A stretch of DNA of 64,000 nucleotides from Actinokineospora baliensis (GCF_016907695.1 NZ_JAFBCK010000001.1:4514001-4578000); one strand, 5' to 3'. Positions 47,424 to 56,101 are shown, counted from the stretch's first letter. Translations and numbers: made by a program. The notes: generated by a model not told the origin, from the letters alone.

Positions 47424-49382
47424 TCAGTGGTCACCAAGCCCGGCTCGTTCGCGCCAGATGGCGAGCTTCGTCCGCGTGGCCATGGTCGCCGGGTGGTCTG
47501 GTCCCAGCACCCGGATCCGGTCAGCGAGCAACTCCGCCAGGGCATGCGCTGCCCCGACGGCGTCGCCCGCTTCGCCGCGGTGGCGGGCCAGGTTGCTGCG
47601 GGTGGCCAGGGTGTGAGGGTGGTCCGGCCCCAACACCCGGAGTCGGTCGGCGAGCAACTCGGCGAAGTCCTCTGCGACTCCGGTGTGCCCGGCCTCGCCG
47701 CGCCAGTAGGTGAGGTTGTTGCGGGTGGTGAGGGTGTCCGGGTGGTCCGGGCCGAGTACGCGGGTCCGATCGGCGAGCAGGCTGGTCAGGTCACGCACGG
47801 CGGCCGCGGGGTCGCCGCCGAGTCCTCGCTGGCGGGCCAGGTTGCTGCGGGTGATCAGGGTGTCGGGGTGGTCCGGGCCCAGGATCCGCGTCCGGTCGGC
47901 CAGCAGCTGCACGAACGCCTCGGTGGCCTGGGCCCGTTTGCCCGCCTTGTCCAGTTGCCGCGCGAGGTTGCTGCGGCTGGTGAGCGTGTCCGGGTGGTCG
48001 GGACCCAGCACCCGCAGCCGGTCCGCGTACAGCTTGACGACGGTGTCGTACGACCCGGTGAGGTCGCCCGCTTGGCGTTGCCAGTAGCCGATGCTGTTGC
48101 GGGTCTTGAACGTGTCGGGGTGATCAGGCCCGAGGTGGTGCTCGGCGGCCGCGAGCAAGGTGCGGAAATAGGCGACGCCAGCCCGCACCTGGCCAGCTTC
48201 GCCGAGGCTGCGACCCGCGCGCAACAGCAGGTCAGGACGCCCGGACCGCCACAGGTGGTCGCCACCGAACGCGGTCAGCGCGGCAGTGTTGGCCCGCAGC
48301 ATCGCCGCGTGTTCGGTGTCGCGCTCGATGTCCGGCCAGTTCGCGAGGATCGCGTCGGCGACCACTCGGGTCAGCAGCGCCAGTCGCTCGGTGGGCAGGT
48401 GCTCGCGGCTGACCTGTTGCACCAGCGCGTGCACCCGGGCGACCGGCCCCAGGGACTCGGTGTCGACGGTGATCAGGTTGAGGCGGCGGAGTGCGCCGAG
48501 GGCGCGGGTCGCGCCGTCCACGTCGATGGGTTCGCCGCTGCCGGTGGACAGGTAGGTCAGGATCGGCTGGGCTGTCAGCACGGGCAGCGGGATGCCGTTG
48601 GGGTCCAGCAGCGACATCACCGACAACATCGGGCGGGCCAGATCGCACAGGGTGTCGGCCGCGTCGACGGAGACCGCCCAGGTCTTGGCCACGGTCTCGG
48701 AGCCGTCATCCGGGAACATCTCCCGCAGTGCGGCCCCTCGCCACTTGGCGATGTAGGACTCGCAGGTCATGCCAGGGGTCATCTCCAAGTACGCCGCGGC
48801 CTGGCCAAGTGCGAGGGGGAGTTGACCGAGGAGCTCCGCCAGGTCGTCCACCCCCGGGGCGTCCCCGAGCACGCCCCGCAGGTACGCCGCCGACTGGGTT
48901 TCGGTGAACACCTCCACCGGCACCATCCGCCGGGTGGCGGTTTGCAGCGCCCACCGCTCGTTGCGGCGGGTCGTCACCACCAGTCGCCCGTGGGCACCTG
49001 TGTTCGGCCAGAGGTCCTTCACATCCGCCGGGTCCGCCAGGTCGTCGAACACCACCAGCCACGTGTGGTCGGTGCTCGCGCACCAGTCCAGGAATCGCCG
49101 CGCCCCCCGTTCGGCGTCGTCCGCCACCGACCCGGTGACCACCGTCCCCAGCTCCGCCAAGCCGCTGACCAGGCTCGACCGCGAAGCGGCCGTCACCCAG
49201 CCCACCAGGTCCGCCGACGCCCGGCTCGCGTACTCAGCCGCCGTCTGGGTCTTGCCGACGCCGCCCAGGCCGGACAGCACCACCCCGCCGGAGACCAGCC
49301 CTTCCAGTTCCGGGACCAGCCTCGGTTGGAACCCGTCCACCACGGCGGGCACGGCGCCCGACCGGAACGGCAGCCCGGTCAC
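47424..49382 (-). CDS. NB-ARC/TPR STAND NTPase, paralogue 2
   Basis: 652-residue paralogue of the gene at 44764. It starts about 35 residues later in the alignment, lacking the VHGPVTVGG segment. Walker A GLGGVGKTQ lies at about residues 33-41, Walker B WLVVFDDLADP follows, and the TPR region contains at least six ~42-residue units with RVLGPDHPDTLTTRSNLARQRG-like cores, more regular than in paralogue 1. The GTG start overlaps the stop of the homocysteine methyltransferase gene by four bases (GTGA), giving translational coupling to an unrelated metabolic gene, which may reflect chance fusion of transcription units after duplication. No DNA-binding domain. Confidence 0.83.
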   Translation of the reverse strand: MTGLPFRSGAVPAVVDGFQPRLVPELEGLVSGGVVLSGLGGVGKTQTAAEYASRASADLVGWVTAASRSSLVSGLAELGTVVTGSVADDAERGARRFLDWCASTDHTWLVVFDDLADPADVKDLWPNTGAHGRLVVTTRRNERWALQTATRRMVPVEVFTETQSAAYLRGVLGDAPGVDDLAELLGQLPLALGQAAAYLEMTPGMTCESYIAKWRGAALREMFPDDGSETVAKTWAVSVDAADTLCDLARPMLSVMSLLDPNGIPLPVLTAQPILTYLSTGSGEPIDVDGATRALGALRRLNLITVDTESLGPVARVHALVQQVSREHLPTERLALLTRVVADAILANWPDIERDTEHAAMLRANTAALTAFGGDHLWRSGRPDLLLRAGRSLGEAGQVRAGVAYFRTLLAAAEHHLGPDHPDTFKTRNSIGYWQRQAGDLTGSYDTVVKLYADRLRVLGPDHPDTLTSRSNLARQLDKAGKRAQATEAFVQLLADRTRILGPDHPDTLITRSNLARQRGLGGDPAAAVRDLTSLLADRTRVLGPDHPDTLTTRNNLTYWRGEAGHTGVAEDFAELLADRLRVLGPDHPHTLATRSNLARHRGEAGDAVGAAHALAELLADRIRVLGPDHPATMATRTKLAIWRERAGLGDH

Positions 49383-50245
49383 GACCCCACCGCTCTGGCC
49401 AGATCGGCGATGTCGGCGGGGGTGACCCGGCAGCAGCCGCCGACCACCTGGGCGCCCGCGGCCACCCACTCCGCCGCCAGGTCCACGGAGAACCGGGACG
49501 GGCCGCTCCAATCGCCGGTCCAGGATTCGCCGCTGTTGGGGTAGACGATGATGGGTTTGTCGGTGACGGAGCGGGCGACGGCGATCGCGGGGCCGATGTC
49601 GGTGGGGGAGCTGCAGTTCACGCCGACCGCCGCGACCGACGGGCTCGCCGCGGCGGCGTCGAAGGCTTCGGCCAGGGGTTGACCGGCGCGGGTGCGGTCG
49701 CCGTCGATCGTGTAGGCGACCCACGCGGGCACGTCGACCTCGGTCAACGCCACGGCCAAGGCCTGCGCCTCGACCATGTCCGGCACCGTCTCGCACGCCA
49801 GGATGTCCGGTCGAGCGCTCGCGAGCACCTCCAGCCGCGGCCGATGCCAGTCGGCCAGGGCCGACACCGACATCCCGTACCGGCCCCGGTACTCCGACCC
49901 GTCGGCCAGGAAAGCCCCGTACGGCCCGACCGACGCCGCGACCCACTGTGACAGTGAGGTGCGCGCGGCGATCGCCACCTCGACCCCGAGCCGCATCAAC
50001 CGCTCAGCGCCCGCCCGGTCGATGCCACGAGCCGCGAACCCCTCGAAAGACGCCTGGTAGGTCGCCGTGGTCGCGATGGACGCCCCAGCCTGGAAGAACG
50101 CCAGGTGAGCGGCCGTCAGCACACCGGGCTCATCCACCAACATCCGCGCCGACCACAACGCGTCCGACATGTCATGGCCCCAGGCGCGCAGTTCGGACGC
50201 CAGGCCGCCGTCGAGGATCACGGGGGAACCGGTCAGGAAGTCCAC
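49379..50245 (-). CDS. mmuM: homocysteine S-methyltransferase (MmuM-like)
   Basis: 288-residue zinc-dependent homocysteine S-methyltransferase, which transfers a methyl group from S-methylmethionine (or S-adenosylmethionine) to homocysteine to give methionine. The start ILDGGLASEL, the first zinc ligand in GVNCSSP and the paired ligands in GGCCRVTP near the C-terminus are all present. The GTG at 50245 gives MDFLTGSPVILDGGL. Length is a little below E. coli MmuM (310). It is coupled to the NB-ARC gene by a four-base overlap. No S-methylmethionine permease is adjacent. Confidence 0.92.
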   Translation of the reverse strand: MDFLTGSPVILDGGLASELRAWGHDMSDALWSARMLVDEPGVLTAAHLAFFQAGASIATTATYQASFEGFAARGIDRAGAERLMRLGVEVAIAARTSLSQWVAASVGPYGAFLADGSEYRGRYGMSVSALADWHRPRLEVLASARPDILACETVPDMVEAQALAVALTEVDVPAWVAYTIDGDRTRAGQPLAEAFDAAAASPSVAAVGVNCSSPTDIGPAIAVARSVTDKPIIVYPNSGESWTGDWSGPSRFSVDLAAEWVAAGAQVVGGCCRVTPADIADLARAVGS

Positions 50246-50295
50246 CCACGCAAGACTACGTCCGTAGGCGGTGACAACCCGGATATTCTGGCCGG

Positions 50296-50706
50296 GTGAC
50301 CGTGGAGACACGACCGGACCAACGCCCGAGCTTGCTCCCTCTGCTGTGGGTGCTGCTGTTCTTCACCTGGCTGTTCGCTGTGCCCGCGCTGGCGCTGGAG
50401 TCGGCGCTGTCCGGGTGGTCGTTCATGGGGTCGCCCTCCGCCGCTGCTCTGGCCAAGAGTGACCGGCTGGCGATGTGGGCCGAGATCCTGGCCGTCGCGG
50501 TCCCGCTCGTGGGCGTCGTGCTGGCGTTGATCACCCGGCGCAACGCGCCGATGAGGGTCTTCGGCACGATCCTGTTCCTGAGCGTGGTCGTGATCGGCTG
50601 CGTATGGGTCGCCGAGTCCCGCCACAACCCGGCCCCCGCACCGACCCCCGTGTACCGGGGCTGCCAAGAACACAGCGGCGGCGACAACCGCTGCCCAGGC
50701 GGCTGA
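50296..50706 (+). CDS. small membrane protein of unknown function
   Basis: 136-residue protein with three hydrophobic helices (about residues 13-35, 58-80 and 87-108) and a Pro-rich tail containing two Cys (YRGCQEH, DNRCPGG). GTG start; divergent from the methyltransferase gene. No family recognised. A strong hairpin follows the stop. Confidence 0.6.
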   Translation: MTVETRPDQRPSLLPLLWVLLFFTWLFAVPALALESALSGWSFMGSPSAAALAKSDRLAMWAEILAVAVPLVGVVLALITRRNAPMRVFGTILFLSVVVIGCVWVAESRHNPAPAPTPVYRGCQEHSGGDNRCPGG

Positions 50707-50724
50707 TCCGGTGAACTGTTCATG

Positions 50725-50763
50725 GTGAGCATCCCGCTCCAATGACTGGAGCGGGATGCTCAC
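50725..50763. terminator. strong bidirectional hairpin terminator
   Basis: A perfect 17-base stem, GTGAGCATCCCGCTCCA paired to TGGAGCGGGATGCTCAC, with the loop ATGAC. It lies between the small membrane protein gene and the end of the convergent CdtB-like operon and can stop both. Confidence 0.9.
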
Positions 50764-50784
50764 GCTCAGCCTGACCGGCCCGTC

Positions 50785-51345
50785 TTACGGCGCGGCGATG
50801 GTGATGGCCTGTGACTTGGCATTCGCCGATGTCAGTGCGGTGACCTTGACCGCGTAGGGGGTCATGTCCGCTGGGGGCGCGGCGAAGGAGAGGTAGGACT
50901 GCCCGACCACAGGCAGTTTCACCGCCGGGCTGATGCTGGTCGTGCGCCCTTCGTCCCGGCTGGCGACCCTCCAGTGCTGCTCGGATTGCCCGGCGTCGCA
51001 GGTGTACTGGCGCAGGGTGATCGGTGAGGTGGAGGGGTTGAGGGGGACAACGGGCCGCAGGCACCTACCTGTCCCGACGTTGCGGATGAGGTAGCGGCGG
51101 CCGCCCCCGATCTCGACGAACATCCACGTGCTGAGGGTGGAGTTGTCGCAGGGCTGGGCCACGGCGTGTTTTCCCGCGTCGTTGGTGACGGCCATGCACA
51201 CGATCCGGTTGCTGCCGTACTGGTGCGAGCCGATGGTGAACGGACCCAGTTCCAGCGGCGGGGTGGCCTGGGCGGGCAGTGCGGCGATCAGGGACAGCGT
51301 GGTGGCAGCGGCCGCCAGCGTTCCGGCGAGGCGACGGCGGATCAT
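50785..51345 (-). CDS. secreted ricin-fold protein, CdtA/CdtC-like partner
   Basis: 186-residue exported protein: signal peptide (MIRRRLAGTLAAAATTLSLIAALPAQA, about residues 1-27) and a mature domain with ricin-type features: GTGRCLRP, QYTCDAGQSEQHWRV with a QxW-like motif, and paired Cys. Its ATG overlaps the stop of the CdtB-like gene (ATGA), so the two are made together. In Gram-negative cytolethal distending toxins, ricin-fold CdtA and CdtC carry the nuclease CdtB to the target cell. By operon logic this protein may play the same role; the similarity to CdtA/C is only at the level of fold and context. A lectin that simply binds cell walls is the alternative. Confidence 0.65.
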   Translation of the reverse strand: MIRRRLAGTLAAAATTLSLIAALPAQATPPLELGPFTIGSHQYGSNRIVCMAVTNDAGKHAVAQPCDNSTLSTWMFVEIGGGRRYLIRNVGTGRCLRPVVPLNPSTSPITLRQYTCDAGQSEQHWRVASRDEGRTTSISPAVKLPVVGQSYLSFAAPPADMTPYAVKVTALTSANAKSQAITIAAP

Positions 51346-52232
51346 GGGGTCGTTCCTCCGCTGGGGGTGAACCGGACAGGGCGGTGGTCGGAGGTGTACT
51401 GGGGCTGCGCCGCCGCCGGTGCGATGACGGCGGCGGTGAACGTCCTGGTGGCGTTCGCGTCGGACCAGAGCAGGTAGTCGACGATGCGAGTGCTGTCAGT
51501 CTTGGTGGGCACACTCGGAGCCACGAGGTGTTCGCCGCCCGCGAGCAGCGCGGCTGTGTACCGGGGTTCGATGTTGAAGTCCCCGGCGAGCACCCAACGC
51601 TTGTTCGGCGTGTGCGACCGCAGTTTCTTGAGCAGGGCGCCGACGTTGATTCCACTGGGTTCCGCGTCGGCGTGGAGTGTGTAGAGGACGAGCCCGTCGG
51701 CCAAGGTCAGCTTGAGCAGTCCCCGGTCGCCGTCGTGGTAGGTGTCGCCCTTGATCGGGGGGATGTAGTCCCATGCGCGGACCGTGACCTTGGCCGGGTC
51801 GACGACGAACGCGAGGTTGTTCTTGCGGTTGGACGGAGGTGTGCCCTGGTGGCGGTCCTCGGACTCGACGAAGTACACGGTGCGGGTCTTGTTGGAGAAC
51901 GTCCAGGCGCATTTCCAGGCGAGGCGCAGGCTTTTCACAAGCGACGTGCACGCCCACCCGGGCTTGCTCTTGAACTGGTTGACAGAGCCTGCTTCTTGCA
52001 GCGCGACCACGTCGTACGCAGCGGCGAGGTTTGGCACGCCGCGGGCGTTGTCGCGTACCAGCCATTTCCACTCGGTGGTCGAGTTCGAGTTCGACCCCTG
52101 CATGTTCCACGACGCGAATGTGTAGTGGTGCACGGGGACAGGTGCCACGGGTTGGGCATGCGCGGTACCAGTGCTCAGCGAGCCGAAGGCGGTCAACGTC
52201 GCCAGCGCGACCGCCAGCATCCGTCTTGTCAT
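51342..52232 (-). CDS. secreted CdtB-like DNase I-fold nuclease
   Basis: 296-residue exported endonuclease/exonuclease/phosphatase-fold protein resembling the active subunit of cytolethal distending toxin. Signal peptide to about residue 26. The CdtB pattern is visible in order: FASWNMQGSN (39-48) followed by a Trp-Lys-Trp region, VVALQEAGS with Glu80, YTLHADAE with catalytic His187, LAGDFNIEP with Asp218 and Asn220, VDYLL, and TSDHRPV with Asp282-His283. All expected DNase I catalytic residues are present. ATG 52232 has AGGGAAG upstream. It is coupled to a ricin-fold gene. A plain extracellular nuclease is the alternative, but the WNMQGSN and LQEAGS blocks favour the CdtB branch. Confidence 0.75.
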   Translation of the reverse strand: MTRRMLAVALATLTAFGSLSTGTAHAQPVAPVPVHHYTFASWNMQGSNSNSTTEWKWLVRDNARGVPNLAAAYDVVALQEAGSVNQFKSKPGWACTSLVKSLRLAWKCAWTFSNKTRTVYFVESEDRHQGTPPSNRKNNLAFVVDPAKVTVRAWDYIPPIKGDTYHDGDRGLLKLTLADGLVLYTLHADAEPSGINVGALLKKLRSHTPNKRWVLAGDFNIEPRYTAALLAGGEHLVAPSVPTKTDSTRIVDYLLWSDANATRTFTAAVIAPAAAQPQYTSDHRPVRFTPSGGTTP

Positions 52233-52441
52233 AAGGACTTCCCTGTTCCACATCGAGTGGCGCCGCAACGGGCGAGATCGTCCGACAAGCTCGCACCGCT
52301 GGACCGCGGCGGTCAACGGGTGCCCACCACGACCACACGACCGATGGCGATCTCTCACCCCTCCGGGTTGCCGCCACTGCACCCACCAGATGAGCAGCGG
52401 CGGCTTTCCGCACGGCGGAGGAGAGGAGGTCGTAACCGGGC

Positions 52442-53542
52442 TCAGTACACGCCCTCCACGCGCCTGCCTTCGGTGAACTCGGGGCTGTACGGGTCGCCGA
52501 TCCAGGGCCAGGGGAACAGGTCAGCGGCCTTGCCGTAGGGCTCGACGCGGCGGGCTCGGTCGCGTTCGAGGAAGCCGGGCAGGAGTTGGTCGTCGGTGAG
52601 GCGCCAGACGCGGACTCGGCCTTCTTCGCCGTAGGCGACGGGGGTTGCGGCGTCGTCGACGAGGTCGAGGGTGACCCAGGGGGAGCTGGGGATGTAGACG
52701 AGGCCGTGTTCGTCCTCGGGTTCGAACGGCTTCTGCCAGCTGATGCTGGTGGTCGACGACCCGTACATGCCCAGGATCGGGACGTCGGGGAAGACGTCTT
52801 CGCGCAGGAGTCGGTGGGACAGCACCGGCATCGTGGTGCCCGCGTGCACGACACCGCGGACATCCTTGAGCAGCTTGGGATCCACGTACTCGGGCAGCAT
52901 CTCCAGTAGCCGCGCGGTGCCGTAGAGCACGCCGATCCGCTGGGACTCCAGTACCGCGTTGACCTGGTCCCAGATGTGGCGCACGTACCGCTCGTACGCG
53001 GCTGCCATGCCCTCCTCGCCGAAGATCTTGACGATGCGCGGGTCGAGGTCGATCGAGAAGCACATGCCGCCGCGCGATTCCGCCCAGTCGACCACGAGCC
53101 TGCCGATGGTGTGCGGGCCCATTGGCGAGATGTAGAGCCAGTTGACGCCGCGGGGGATGCCGTGGGTGTCCATGGCGTAGTGGGAGAAGTCGCTGACGTG
53201 CTTCCAGTACTTGCCGCCCCAGGTGCCGTGCTTGGGCAGTCCGGTGGTGCCGCCGGTTTGTGCCGCCCAGAGGAAGTCGTTGTCGCGCACGACATCGGCC
53301 GGGATGAAGTCCTCTACCGGGCGCCGCCTGCTCGCCTCCTCGAAGATCTCCTGGTCCGCTTCGTCGCGGAAGGCCAGCAGTTCCTGTGCGGCCGCCCAGC
53401 TGTCCACTGTGGAGTATCCATTGGTGCCGAGCCTGCGGTCGCGTTCCAGCCAGAACGGGGAACCGGTCTCCGGGTGCAGGTGCCTGCGCACGACCGCGCG
53501 CACGTGCTCGTCGGACACCGGGGTCAGTGGTGGGGTCACCAT
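52442..53542 (-). CDS. LuxE/GriD-like acyl-adenylating enzyme
   Basis: 366-residue AMP-forming enzyme of the LuxE/phenylacetate-CoA ligase-like group. The ATP-binding loop is TGGTTGLPK (residues 96-104), MYGSSTTSIS (259-268) is the adenine/acyl-pocket motif, and the C-terminal part has RVRVWRLTDDQLLPGFLERDR with the conserved hinge Asp. Together with the upstream LuxC-like gene, which it overlaps by seven bases, it probably forms a carboxylic acid reductase as in GriC/GriD of grixazone synthesis or LuxC/LuxE of bioluminescence: this subunit activates the acid and passes it to the reductase. GAAGGAG precedes the ATG. Located beside the Car genes, it may make an aldehyde precursor. Confidence 0.82.
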   Translation of the reverse strand: MVTPPLTPVSDEHVRAVVRRHLHPETGSPFWLERDRRLGTNGYSTVDSWAAAQELLAFRDEADQEIFEEASRRRPVEDFIPADVVRDNDFLWAAQTGGTTGLPKHGTWGGKYWKHVSDFSHYAMDTHGIPRGVNWLYISPMGPHTIGRLVVDWAESRGGMCFSIDLDPRIVKIFGEEGMAAAYERYVRHIWDQVNAVLESQRIGVLYGTARLLEMLPEYVDPKLLKDVRGVVHAGTTMPVLSHRLLREDVFPDVPILGMYGSSTTSISWQKPFEPEDEHGLVYIPSSPWVTLDLVDDAATPVAYGEEGRVRVWRLTDDQLLPGFLERDRARRVEPYGKAADLFPWPWIGDPYSPEFTEGRRVEGVY

Positions 53543-54963
53543 GCGGGGTCTCCTTCTCGGTGGGGGAGCACGGGCTTCTTCTGGAAGAGGAAGTCGGCGA
53601 GGTAACCCTCCTGCGGGTCGCGTGGGTCGTACCCGCGGTCGAACCCCTCGCCGTGGAACACCTTGGAGATCGACGGTTCCGCGACCAACTCCCGCAGCAA
53701 CTCGGGGTCGTCGCCGGGCAGCGACACGATGAGCGACTCGCGGCACGTGTCTGCCAACTCGGCGCGCGGCACCTCGGTCACCGTGACGAACGGAAATGGC
53801 AACTCCATGCGCACCAACGGCGAATCCGACCGCACCCGCAACACTGTGGGCCGCAGGAACCGGGTCCCGTCCAACTCCACCCGAAGCGGCACCCCGGTCA
53901 CCCGCGCCGTGACGTCCTCCGCGCCCGCCGCGATCTCCCGCTCGATCATGCGGGCAACGGCGTCCCAATCGGCGGGGTCGGTGAACGCGGGCACGTTCGC
54001 GGCCGGATCGGCCAGCGGTAGCACGGGGAACTCGGCGAACTCGGCCGCCAACCGCTCCGCGGCCTGCTCTGCCGACCACGAGACCGCGATCGAGCTGACG
54101 TTGGTGCACAGCCTGCCGCAGCCCTGGAACGCCAACCGGGTGAGCCGGGTCCACGCGTCGTCACCGGGATCGGTTGGTAGAACCGCCTTGCTGCGACCGA
54201 AGTGGTAGAGCTTCAGCCGTGTCGGATCGAGCCCCGGCGGGTAGTTCTCGCCCGGCCACACCACCTGATCGGCCAACCGGTGGAACGTCTCGGCGTTGTC
54301 ATGGCTGATGGACACGGCACCGTCGGGCAACCCGGCCTCGTACAGCGCCTCGACGAAGATCGCCGCCACGAACGGGTCGTGCCTGCTGGTGCTCACCAAC
54401 GCCGCCCGCCTGCTCGCGAGCACCTGCAACCACTCGATCGCGATGGTCGGGAAGTTCGCGGGCACCCGCACCATGGCCGTGCGGCCAGCGGGTAGCCACG
54501 ACCAATTGTGTCCACTGTGGCCAGTGCGGTATGGCCCGGTCGTCCCGTCGGGCGACTGCGCCGCCATGATCTCGTCGAGGTACCGCATCTGGCCCACCAC
54601 GGCCAAGATCCCTCGACTCGCCCGCCGCACGGGCAAGGCGCACGTCGATGCCAGGGCCGCCAGCTGTGAGTCGAGCGCCCCGGATTCGACGTGCTTCTCG
54701 ACGATGTCGGCGGCTCGGCGGAACAACCCGAACCACTCATCGTCCGGAATGGACAGCAGGTCGACGGCCTTGGCCCGCGCGACCATCTGCTGCTGGGCCA
54801 GACGGCTCGCGTGGTCCACAGTGGCCGCGAGCTCGCCCCGGCACCCGAGGAGTTCGACCGGGCGGCCGGACCAGATCGGTTCAGCTCCCGCCCACGAGGG
54901 TACGGCTGGTAGTTGGTCCGTGGCGGTGGCCAGCGGAAGCGACACGAGATTCTCCCTGGTCAT
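53536..54963 (-). CDS. LuxC/GriC-like acyl reductase (aldehyde dehydrogenase fold)
   Basis: 475-residue NADPH-dependent acyl reductase of the LuxC family (aldehyde dehydrogenase superfamily). The catalytic Cys is most likely Cys286 in GCGRLCTNVSS, the position that accepts the acyl group before reduction to the aldehyde. Other family features are PANFPTIAIEW and LKLYHFGRSKAVLP, near the NADPH site. Its 3' end overlaps the LuxE-like gene (ATGGTGA), so the two are co-translated. The chain is of normal LuxC length (~480). It starts an operon divergent in sense from the Car-type genes, 230 bases from the NRDE gene. The acid substrate is unknown. Confidence 0.83.
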   Translation of the reverse strand: MTRENLVSLPLATATDQLPAVPSWAGAEPIWSGRPVELLGCRGELAATVDHASRLAQQQMVARAKAVDLLSIPDDEWFGLFRRAADIVEKHVESGALDSQLAALASTCALPVRRASRGILAVVGQMRYLDEIMAAQSPDGTTGPYRTGHSGHNWSWLPAGRTAMVRVPANFPTIAIEWLQVLASRRAALVSTSRHDPFVAAIFVEALYEAGLPDGAVSISHDNAETFHRLADQVVWPGENYPPGLDPTRLKLYHFGRSKAVLPTDPGDDAWTRLTRLAFQGCGRLCTNVSSIAVSWSAEQAAERLAAEFAEFPVLPLADPAANVPAFTDPADWDAVARMIEREIAAGAEDVTARVTGVPLRVELDGTRFLRPTVLRVRSDSPLVRMELPFPFVTVTEVPRAELADTCRESLIVSLPGDDPELLRELVAEPSISKVFHGEGFDRGYDPRDPQEGYLADFLFQKKPVLPHREGDPAW

Positions 54964-55040
54964 GGTTGGACAAGGTGCTCACGCGGTGCTGTCGTGATGG
55001 GCCGAGAACAGTTCAGTCCCGGAGAGGCTCGGCTTCGCTA

Positions 55041-55126
55041 CGGCGGTGTTCACGCGGCGCCTAGTTCCGCTTCACGCGATGCCGCCGCGTAGTCGTGAGT
55101 CGGTCCGTGGTGGCACGGAGACGGCC
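55041..55126. repeat. degenerate copy of the NRDE gene 3' end
   Basis: This stretch resembles the real gene end at about 55233-55322: both contain GGTGTTCACGCGG, then GCCGCC, GTCGT, GGTC(G/A)G and CCGTGGTGG in the same order. On the minus strand the copy still reads HHGPTHDYAAASREA against HHGLTYDFMAAPREG in the gene, then meets a stop. A further fragment (GTGCTCACGCGGTGC) lies near 54972. Confidence 0.6.
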
Positions 55127-55192
55127 TTCCAGTTCGATGTGCCGACTGGCCGCGTGTTCTCGCTGGTCGGGATCTGGCGTGCCCGGTGTCGG

Positions 55193-55897
55193 TCAACCAG
55201 CAGTGCGTTCCTGTTCTCCCTGGTCGAGGGCGGGCGCGGTGTTCACGCGGTGCCAAGATCCCCCTTCTCGCGGTGCCGCCATGAAGTCGTAGGTCAGGCC
55301 GTGGTGGTCAAGGGAGACCGCCGCTGCCGAGGTTGTGCCGTAGGGCCTGCCCGATTCGATCCGGTCGATCAGCAGCGCGTCCTGCTTGGCGGGAAACGGT
55401 TCTGGCCCGTCGAGCAGCGTCGGCCACTGCGCATCGGACAGCCCCGCGAGCCGGGGGTGGAAACGGCGGACTCGGGAGTGGGTGAGGTCGTTGAGGCCGC
55501 CGTAGGTCAGGACGTGGTCGCCTTGCTGCACGACGCGGGCCGTCAGGGCGCGGCCATCCCAGCTGGTCAGCCGCACCCGGCCGGGTTCGGCGTGCAGGAG
55601 GTGGAAACCCGGCATCCCCGCGGCGTACGGTTCGCCGCCGCTGAGTGCACGCGGGACGAGCCAGCCCCTACTGGGCGCGTTCGGCGCCGTACCGGGGCCG
55701 TTGACCAGGACCGAAACCGCGGGCCGGTCGGTGCGCACAGCGAGCCAGGTACCGCCGGAGACCAGGTCGAGGCCGCCGAGCAGGTCCTGGTCCGGCCAGT
55801 GCCGTCCCGGTGGTGCCCACGGCCGGTCGAGGAACTCGTCGCGTGCCGCGGCGAGCAGGACCACCGGGTCCCGGACACGCAAGAACACGGTGCACAT
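55193..55897 (-). CDS. NRDE/TANGO2-family protein
   Basis: 234-residue protein of the NRDE (TANGO2) family, named for an Asn-Arg-Asp-Glu motif, here AARDEFLDRP. It begins MCTVFL, with Cys2 exposed after Met removal, as in N-terminal-nucleophile hydrolases to which this family is structurally related; NGPG, GTWLAV and YGTTSAAAV are further family landmarks. The ATG at 55897 is chosen for that MCT start. It lies between the reductase operon and the rightward biosynthetic operon and may share the divergent promoter region with the latter. Role in the pathway is unknown; an acyl hydrolase or editing function is conceivable. A decayed copy of its 3' end follows the gene. Confidence 0.82.
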   Translation of the reverse strand: MCTVFLRVRDPVVLLAAARDEFLDRPWAPPGRHWPDQDLLGGLDLVSGGTWLAVRTDRPAVSVLVNGPGTAPNAPSRGWLVPRALSGGEPYAAGMPGFHLLHAEPGRVRLTSWDGRALTARVVQQGDHVLTYGGLNDLTHSRVRRFHPRLAGLSDAQWPTLLDGPEPFPAKQDALLIDRIESGRPYGTTSAAAVSLDHHGLTYDFMAAPREGGSWHRVNTAPALDQGEQERTAG

Positions 55898-56101
55898 CGC
55901 CTCGCCCCCAGTCGGCCAGCCGCACTCGCTCCGCACTCGACCTTGGATGGTTATCCATAAGCTGTCCAGTGGGTGTGACTGCCACCACAGCGATTCGTTG
56001 TTGCGAGCGGCAGGTGGGCGAAGTTTCTTGCGAGCTGACAGGTGAACCGCCACGCTGAGCACTGCGTACCGATCGGTCCTGCCAGTATCATCATCTACTG
56101 C

